From Morella rubra (lineage: Eukaryota > Streptophyta > Magnoliopsida > Fagales > Myricaceae): a DNA stretch of 64,000 nt. The stretch spans positions 7,283,671 through 7,347,670 of the forward strand of contig CM025854.1 of assembly GCA_003952965.2 (NCBI GenBank), given 5' to 3'. The notes under the pieces are model-generated. The model was not told the DNA's origin. It saw nothing but the letters and a program-made list of their open reading frames with translations, and searched no databases. Below are positions 57,488-64,000 of the stretch, one piece after another. Within the stretch, counting starts at the first letter, position 1; each line of letters opens with the position of its first letter. The translations under genes were made by a program, and so were the position numbers.

Positions 57488-58146
57488 TTTCAGTTTAAAT
57501 CCAAACAACGTGATTATAGCAGTTTAAAAACTACTAATATCGTGGACACAATTTATCAAATTGTGATCACGTTTTAATATCCATTATTAGATAACTAACC
57601 ATACGGATTTAAACGATAAATAAAATCCACCGTTGGATTTTCATCAAAGCTAAAATAAATGCGATCTGACCATCCGATCAAAAGACCAAAAGTACACTGC
57701 TTAGATCCTCGCTGCGATGCTTTGTGCTAAGTGCCAAAAGCACCCCTAGCGCCCTACAACCCAAGCCAAGCCAAGCTCGCGCGCGTGCATGTGGTGCCCT
57801 GTAGACTCCATGTCTTGCACTATATCAAATACATACTAAAGCTCTCTAATAATAAATGCAATCCTAGAAAGTAGGAGTTCCCATGTGGGACACTTTAATA
57901 AACTCCCAATCTCAAAATATAATATATAATAATAATAAGTTTGAAAACACTTTAACAGATTCGGTTCTAAGAGTCTTTCTTTCAAGAGGCTACAAGTAGC
58001 TTTCAAGTTGTATAAACACATTGATGGTTACAATCTGGCTATCTCATTTAACGAGGTGATACAAGTTTGGCTTGACTCAGTTTGGTGATAGCTAAACTAA
58101 GCCATTTTTTTTTCTTTCACTTTTAAACTATACGTTCCCCTTTCCT

Positions 58147-58427
58147 TGTGAAGAAAATAAAGCTGCAACTCATGAAGGAGCAAGAGGTACGCTGACTCAA
58201 GAGCGAGAAGATAGAGATTTTGAAATGAAGAAGAAACATCAGGAGTGAAATGTTACGTGTAATATGTTGTAACCATAGAATAGAATATTCTTTTTTTGCT
58301 TTTTGTCATAACGGCTTATGAAGGCTGTTATTCCCGCGCTCTGTTATTGGAGCAAAGTGTATACATGGGGCTGCTGCCTTGTATTTCTTTTTAACGCAAT
58401 GTACAGAATTTTCCTAATTGTTCTTAA
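58147..58427 (+). repeat. Copia 5' LTR, copy C
   Basis: Same boundaries and length as the LTR at 48,803-49,083. Confidence 0.65.
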
Positions 58428-59527
58428 TTTGATATGGTATTATAGTTCTCTTAGTCGAGAATTTTTTCATCGCCTGTTATTCCTAGCAATTGTCATGTTC
58501 TTCCGATCCTCCTCCCACCAACACTTCCTCAAAGGATGATCATTCTTCCAATTCTTATTTTCTCCACTATGGTGAGAGTCCCGACTCTGTTCTAGTTTCG
58601 CAACTTCTTCTTATTTTCTCCACTATGTTGATTACTCTAGAGGCCAAAAATAAGCTCGGTTTCCTTGATGGGTCTCTTCCCCGTCTGCCTCCCACCGATG
58701 CTCTATTTGGTGCTTGGTGCCGCTCCAACACTACGGTGTTTTCCTGGATTATCAATGTTGTTTCTAAAGAAATTGCTGCTGGTGTTATTTATATCAGTGA
58801 TGCTAAAGATGTCTGGAGTGATCTTTGAGATCGTTTCTCTCAAGCCAATAGGCCTCGCATTTTTCAACCACAAAAACAGATTGCTTCTCTCACTCAAGGA
58901 TCAGACTCTATCAGTGCCTACTTCACAATTCTTAAGGGGTTGGGGGATGAGTTGCACAATTATCAGCCTCTTCCTAGCTGCTCTTGTGGCTGCCGATTGG
59001 TGCCTTGCAACTGGTTGCTGAATCCCAACAATCTGAGTATGTTGTGGACTTTTTTATAGGATTAAATGAATCCTTCACTCAATTGCGTGCTTAGATTTTA
59101 CTGTCTGTTTCCTTAGTTCTCCAAGAAGAACGGTAGAGAGGGATTACTGTCACCCCTCCTGTTGAGTCCATTGCTGATAGGGATCTTGACAGTTACAATT
59201 TCGAATTTCTCTGCCAATTTGACTCCAGACTTAAGTCAAATTTATTTAAATTTCGTATTTCAAATTTTTGTATTTCCTGTTGATTGTTAGGTAGTGTTTA
59301 TCCAAGTTTGTTTAACATGTTATTTGAATTCCATGTTTTTATAACCTTCTAGTTTATAAAGGAGGAGTTGATGAATCAATAAAGGCAGAGAAAGATTAAT
59401 AAATTTAAATTTGTTTGAAGTGAGACGCTTCCTATTTTGGTGAGACAACAAACATGAGTGTGTGATGAGCCACTCATTCTTTATCTTTATCCTATTAAAA
59501 TTAAAAACATTAATCCCATTACCCTGG

Positions 59528-59597
59528 GCGGATAGCGGGAATTGAACCCGCATCTTCTCCTTGGCAAAGAGAAATTTTACCATTCAACTATATCCAC
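59528..59597 (-). tRNA. trnG-GCC: plastid-type tRNA-Gly(GCC), copy C
   Basis: Same 70-base cloverleaf as the copies at 37,039 and 50,184. Confidence 0.8.
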
Positions 59598-59821
59598 TTG
59601 TTCTTGATACACAACGTAATGTATGCACCATTTTTGTGCATAGCTAGGCCAGATACTCTTTTTTTTTTTTTTCAGAGTAATTGCAATTTTTTTTTTTCGT
59701 TTAATAAAAAGTTCATTTTTGAATTTGGATTAGTTAAAAATTCTTATTATTTTATTCTAATTAATATTAGTTAATATTAGAATAAAATAATTCCATTGGT
59801 TCCCTTGCATCAATTGCTTTT

Positions 59822-60577
59822 TTGAGAAAGCAATTTCAAGGTCTTCCCAGACAGTTCACTTTTCGAGGAAAGGAATGCCCACAATGTAGCCATTGTGGCA
59901 ATCTTGGTCATACTATCGATAAATGCTATAAACTTATTGGGTATCCTTCTAGTTATCACAATAAGAACAAATTTCCAGCATCTGCTGCTAATGTCATTGG
60001 ATCTGGTTCAAATTATGCTGATGCACTCTTTAAACTAGTTGCTCTTTTTATGACAGCTTCTTCTACTTCGTTGCCTTTCACTCCTGAGCAGTGTCAGCAG
60101 CTCCTTTCTCTCCTCAACACTCAGTTTGTTCAACCTAAAGGACTTGCAATTTCAGCTGCCAATTTGGTACATTCCTACAATGTCTTAGGTAGTAACTGTT
60201 CTCTGTCCCTTTCTTTTCTCTCTCAAACTTGGATTATCGATACTGGTGCCTTTAACCACATGATTAATTCCGTTAGCCTTTTTTCTTATGATATTAAAAA
60301 ATGTCAGTCTAATGTGAGCCTCCCTGATGGTCAGTCAGTCATAGTTTTTCACATTGGTACCGTTTATTTATCTCCTTCTTTAGTTCTTAAAAATGTTCTA
60401 TGTGTACCAAGTTTTCCTTTCAACTTGATTTCTGCCAATAAATTGACTACTGACCTTCCCTGTTATTTGTCCTTCTTTGATGGTTACTGTTTGATTCAAG
60501 CCCTTACTAATTGGAAGATGATTGGGCAGGGCATAGACAGAGATGACTTCTACGTTGAAATTGAAATCAGAAACTAG
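59822..60577 (+). pseudogene. Copia gag zinc knuckle and protease, copy C
   Basis: Translation identical to 50,477-51,232. Confidence 0.8.
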
Positions 60578-61422
60578 ACAAATGTTGAAGACAACTTTTT
60601 GCCTTGGTACAAACACAATTTCAGACCACCATCAAATGCATTAGGACATATAATAGATTTGAATTCATTATGCCTAACTTCTATAACACTACTGGAACCA
60701 TTCACCAAACTAGCTGTGTTAAGACTCCTTAGCAAAATGGAAGGGTTGAAAAAAAACATTAACACCTTCTCAATGTTGCTATAGCTCTACGATTTCAGTC
60801 TAATATCCCTCTCTATTTTTTGGGTGACTATGTCCTCACCGCAGCCTACCTCATCAGCCGAACCTACACTTCTCTCTTAGGCAATAAAACTCTCTATTCT
60901 CCTCTATACAGTCACCCTCATTCCTACACTCATTTAAGGGTATTTGGCTCGTTGTGCTATGCCTCTACCCTTCCTAGTTAACGACATAAATTTTCCTCAC
61001 AAGTTAGGAGATGTATTTTCATCGGATATCCTTTTGGGACAAAGGGTTATAAGCTGTTTGATCTTGACTCCAAAACAATTTTTACCTCTAGAAATGTTGT
61101 TTTTCACAAAACATTTTTTTCCCTTTCATGATTGTTCTCTCTCGTCTTCCGCCCTCACACTTCCAATTCCAATCCTATCTTGCCTTACATCATTACCGAT
61201 TCTCCAGATTCATTTGTTTTTCCTCAACATCCACCTCCACCTTCGACTCCCTCTTCTTCTTCTCCCACCTCACCTCATATCCCTTTTCCACCTCCACCAC
61301 CTATTTTTCATAGGTCCACTAGGTTTAGATTTATCCCTCACTATTTGCACGATTATCACGCAGGTTGCTATCTTCTCAAGACTCAGCTCCATCTTCTTCC
61401 TAAGCTGGTTCTATCCAAATAG

Positions 61423-63005
61423 GTATATACCTCATTCCCTTTCCAATTATATCTCCTATTCTAAATTCTCTTCTCCTCTTCATGCTTTCTCTCTTTGTCT
61501 TTCTACTATCTGTGAACCACAATTCTTCCATGAGGTTGTTGGTCACCCACATTGGCGTGAGCCCTTGTCCGTTGAGATTGCTGTCCTTGAGGCTAACCGT
61601 ACTTAGGACATCACCACTTTGCCTGCCAGTAAGCACCCCATTGGTAAATAGGTGTATATACTAAAGCTTAAATCATATGGCTCCTTTGAGAGATATAAGG
61701 CCCGCTTGGTTGCCAAGGGCTACACACAATGTGAAGGTTTTGATTATTGACAAAACCTTTTCTTCCTTTGCCAAAATGGTGACAATCCAGACTGTTCTTG
61801 CTTTGGCTACCATCAACAATTGACATCTCTCCCAATTGGATGTCAACAATGCTTTTCTCCATGGAGAATAAACAGGTTTACATGAGTCTCCTTAAGCAGG
61901 GGGAGAAACATGTTTGTCGACTTCTCCTTAAGCAAGCCTCAAGGCAATGGTTTAGCAAATTCTCCACTACCTTGATTGCTCATGGCTTTGTTCAATCCAC
62001 CCTTGACTATTCTCTATTTACAAGTCTGGATGGAGTCTTTTTATATCTCTCTTGGTATACGTGGATGACATTCTCATTGCATCCGATGATCCCCACGCAA
62101 TTGCTGAATTGAAGCTCTTTTTAGACAGTACATTCAAATTAAAGGATCTTGGTGTTCTCAAATATTTTTTAGGCATTGAAATAGAAAGATCAACCAAGGG
62201 AATTACTCTTTGCCAAAGAAAATATGCTCTGAAAATCTTGGAAGACAGTTGCATATTAGCAAGCAAAGTCCCAAAGTTTCCCATGGAGCAGAATATGAAG
62301 TTAAGTATCAGTGAAGGACCTTTGATGACAAATCCTGAAGACTAATTGGGAGACTAATTTACTTAACAATAATCAGGCTAGACATTGCTTATTCAGTCGA
62401 AAAGCTCAGCCAATTCATGGATAAGCCACGAGATACACATTTTAAGACTGCTGTGCGAGTATTGCAGTTTATAAAAGGGACTCCAGGCCAAGGGATATTG
62501 TTGTCTGTTGCATGTGAGGTGCATTTGAAAGCCTTTTCAGAATCTGATTGGGTAGGGTGTGTAGATAGTAGGAGATCAGTAACTGGTTTTTGTGTTTTCC
62601 TTGGTGACTCATTGATCTCATGGAAATTGAAGAAGCAATCAACAGTTTTACGATCATATACGGAGGCAGAATAGAGGTCTATGACATCCACTATGTGTGA
62701 GGTTATATGGATAATAGGATTACTCAAAGACTTGCATATATTTCACATAAAACCTGCTCTGTTGTTTTGTGATAAGTAGGTAGCTTTGCACATTACTGCA
62801 AACCCAGTCTTTCATGAAAGAACTAAGCAAATAGAGATCGATTGTCATATTGTAAGAGAAAAAGTGCAAGCTGGGATTATCAAGACTATGTATTTGAAAA
62901 CCAATATGCAGCTCACTGATGTATTTACTAAGGCACTCGACTTCATCAATTCAGCAGTTTAGTTGGCAAGATAGGGGATTTTAAATATTTATGATGCAAT
63001 CCAAC
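61423..63005 (+). pseudogene. Copia reverse transcriptase and RNase H remnants, copy C
   Basis: Same pieces, stops and frameshifts as 52,078-53,660. Confidence 0.75.
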
Positions 63006-63016
63006 TTGAAAGGGAG

Positions 63017-63176
63017 TGTGAAGAAAATAAAGCTACAACTCATGAAGGAGCAAGAGGCACACTAACTCAAGAGCGAAAAGATAAAGATTTTGGAATGAAG
63101 AAGAAAGAGAAGGGGTGAAATGCTACGTGTAATCTGTTGTGACCATAGAATATAATGTCCTTTTTTTGCTTTATGT
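63017..63176 (+). repeat. Copia 3' LTR, truncated, copy C
   Basis: Same 160 bases and same abrupt end as 53,672-53,831. Confidence 0.7.
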
Positions 63177-64000
63177 TAGGGGAAATTACACTTTGCACCC
63201 CTAAACTATGGGGTACCTGACACTTTGCACCCCCTTGTCTTGATTTCGTGACATTAGGCCCACGAACTTTTGATTTCCGTCGATTGCCACCCTTAGCCAA
63301 TTTCTCTATTAAGACTGACGGTAATAAGCGCACGTGTCGTCCACGTGAGGTGCTTAAAATTTTTCTCTCCATTTTGCCCTCCATTCTATCCGTTTAGAAT
63401 TTAAAATTCGCATTTCCTTTCTTTTACCCAGCACCTACAAAGATCTGGAGTTCATCCCCTCCCTAAAGACATTGCTGAGCCTTAGCAGTGCTTAAAATCC
63501 AGAAGAAATGACATCACACTGGTAATGCTTTTGCATTTTTCCCTCTCATTGCTCTGTACGTTTCTTAAATGTTTTTGGTCTCCTTCATGGAAAGTGTATT
63601 TTCTATGAAGGAGACTTTAACTGGATTTAGTAGCTAGTTTCTTATACCTTTCCCGAGGTTTCGATGGAGATGTTAAGCGAACCATAGCAGCTTTTTAGAA
63701 CTGTTCCTTCTGCAATATATCAAAAACTGATTGGAGATGGAGAGTATCAAAAAAACCAGTCATGGCTAGCTAAACAAAGAAATATAGGGGTAAAAAATTA
63801 ATCAACTACCCAATATATACAATAGGATATACAATATATATAGCAGCTGATGTTTCTAGTCCAATATAACTTACAAAAATTAATGCATGTCATAAAGGGA
63901 ATGTACTTGAGACTTAGAAGGTAAATACTAGTATGATGAAGAAGAAGGCAGAGAAGAGGAGGAGAAGAAGCAACAAGACGTGTAGGAGGAGAAATTGCCA
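63177..64000. other. TIR-like sequence and intergenic DNA, copy C, to window end
   Basis: Repeats 53,832-54,655. No gene is seen; the GRF-like fragment would lie beyond the window. Confidence 0.5.

Larger units (their letters stand above)
58147..63176 (+). mobile_element. Copia retrotransposon, copy C (decayed)
   Basis: Domain order and defects are those of copy B: gag from 58,490 with the TGA at 58,826-58,828, zinc knuckle and protease 59,822-60,577, integrase remnant 60,578-61,422, reverse transcriptase 61,423-62,345 with YVDD near 62,060, RNase H to about 63,005. Sharing every stop with B argues that this is the same insertion seen again, not a second insertion event. Confidence 0.85.
57488..64000. 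repeat. large duplicated block, copy C (runs off the window)
   Basis: Almost base-for-base the same as about 48,136-54,645 of copy B, with rare substitutions (for example ccctAaactatgg for ccctGaactatgg near 63,200) and one less aagcc unit near 57,770. It does not include VIP3 or the MITEs. Confidence 0.88.

Noticed and set aside
26640-64000. A genuine tandem array or a new amplifying mobile unit
   Set aside because: Block edges fall at N gaps and in arbitrary places, with no shared terminal signals. Assembly duplication explains the data more simply.
1-64000. CRISPR arrays, operons or bacterial-type systems
   Set aside because: Nothing of the kind is present; genes have introns and the mobile elements are plant types.

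Overview
This is nuclear DNA from a flowering plant, most likely a eudicot. It has intron-containing genes with GT-AG junctions, plant-specific gene families, plant-type transposons (Copia, hAT, Mutator-like foldback MITEs, a tRNA-derived SINE) and an inserted plastid tRNA gene. Species cannot be read from the sequence.

Layout. Positions 1-2,900 are AT-rich intergenic DNA with MITE-like sequence. Five protein-coding genes then follow, and I could splice each into a complete frame: CFIS1 (minus, 2,929-5,740, 7 exons, 217 aa; CFIm25 subunit of pre-mRNA 3'-end processing); an L18a-like small membrane protein (plus, 10,590-12,239, 5 exons, 154 aa); a LYAR-type zinc-finger protein (plus, 17,934-20,509, 6 exons, 320 aa); a proline-rich DUF4408/DUF761-type protein (plus, 22,492-24,132, single exon, 546 aa); and VIP3/SKI8 (plus, 25,445-28,358, 2 exons, 321 aa; WD40 subunit of the Paf1 and SKI complexes). 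CFIS1 and VIP3 homologues are neighbours in Arabidopsis (At4g29820/At4g29830, from memory), so this is probably a conserved, expanded syntenic block. Four of the five genes act, or probably act, in RNA biology, but nothing shows that they are co-regulated.

From about 26,640 to the end, one block is repeated nearly identically. Copy A is 26,640-42,880, copy B is 43,028-57,388 and copy C is 57,488-64,000, separated by runs of 147 and 99 N. The block holds VIP3 exon 2, three foldback MITEs, the tail of an old minus-strand Copia, a decayed plus-strand Copia carrying a plastid trnG-GCC insertion, and a GRF-zinc-finger-like fragment. The copies start or stop at gaps and share the same inactivating stops. 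Copy A also contains chimeric joins and many small indels. I read this mainly as an assembly artefact (unmerged haplotypes or gap filling) rather than a true tandem array. The second VIP3 'gene' is exon 2 only.

I looked for an undescribed system and did not find a convincing one. The most useful observations are the false-duplication structure, the plastid tRNA inside a retrotransposon, a SINE with target-site duplications in a CFIS1 intron, a hAT element with an exact 8-bp duplication, and a triple GACGTC array in front of the LYAR-type gene.
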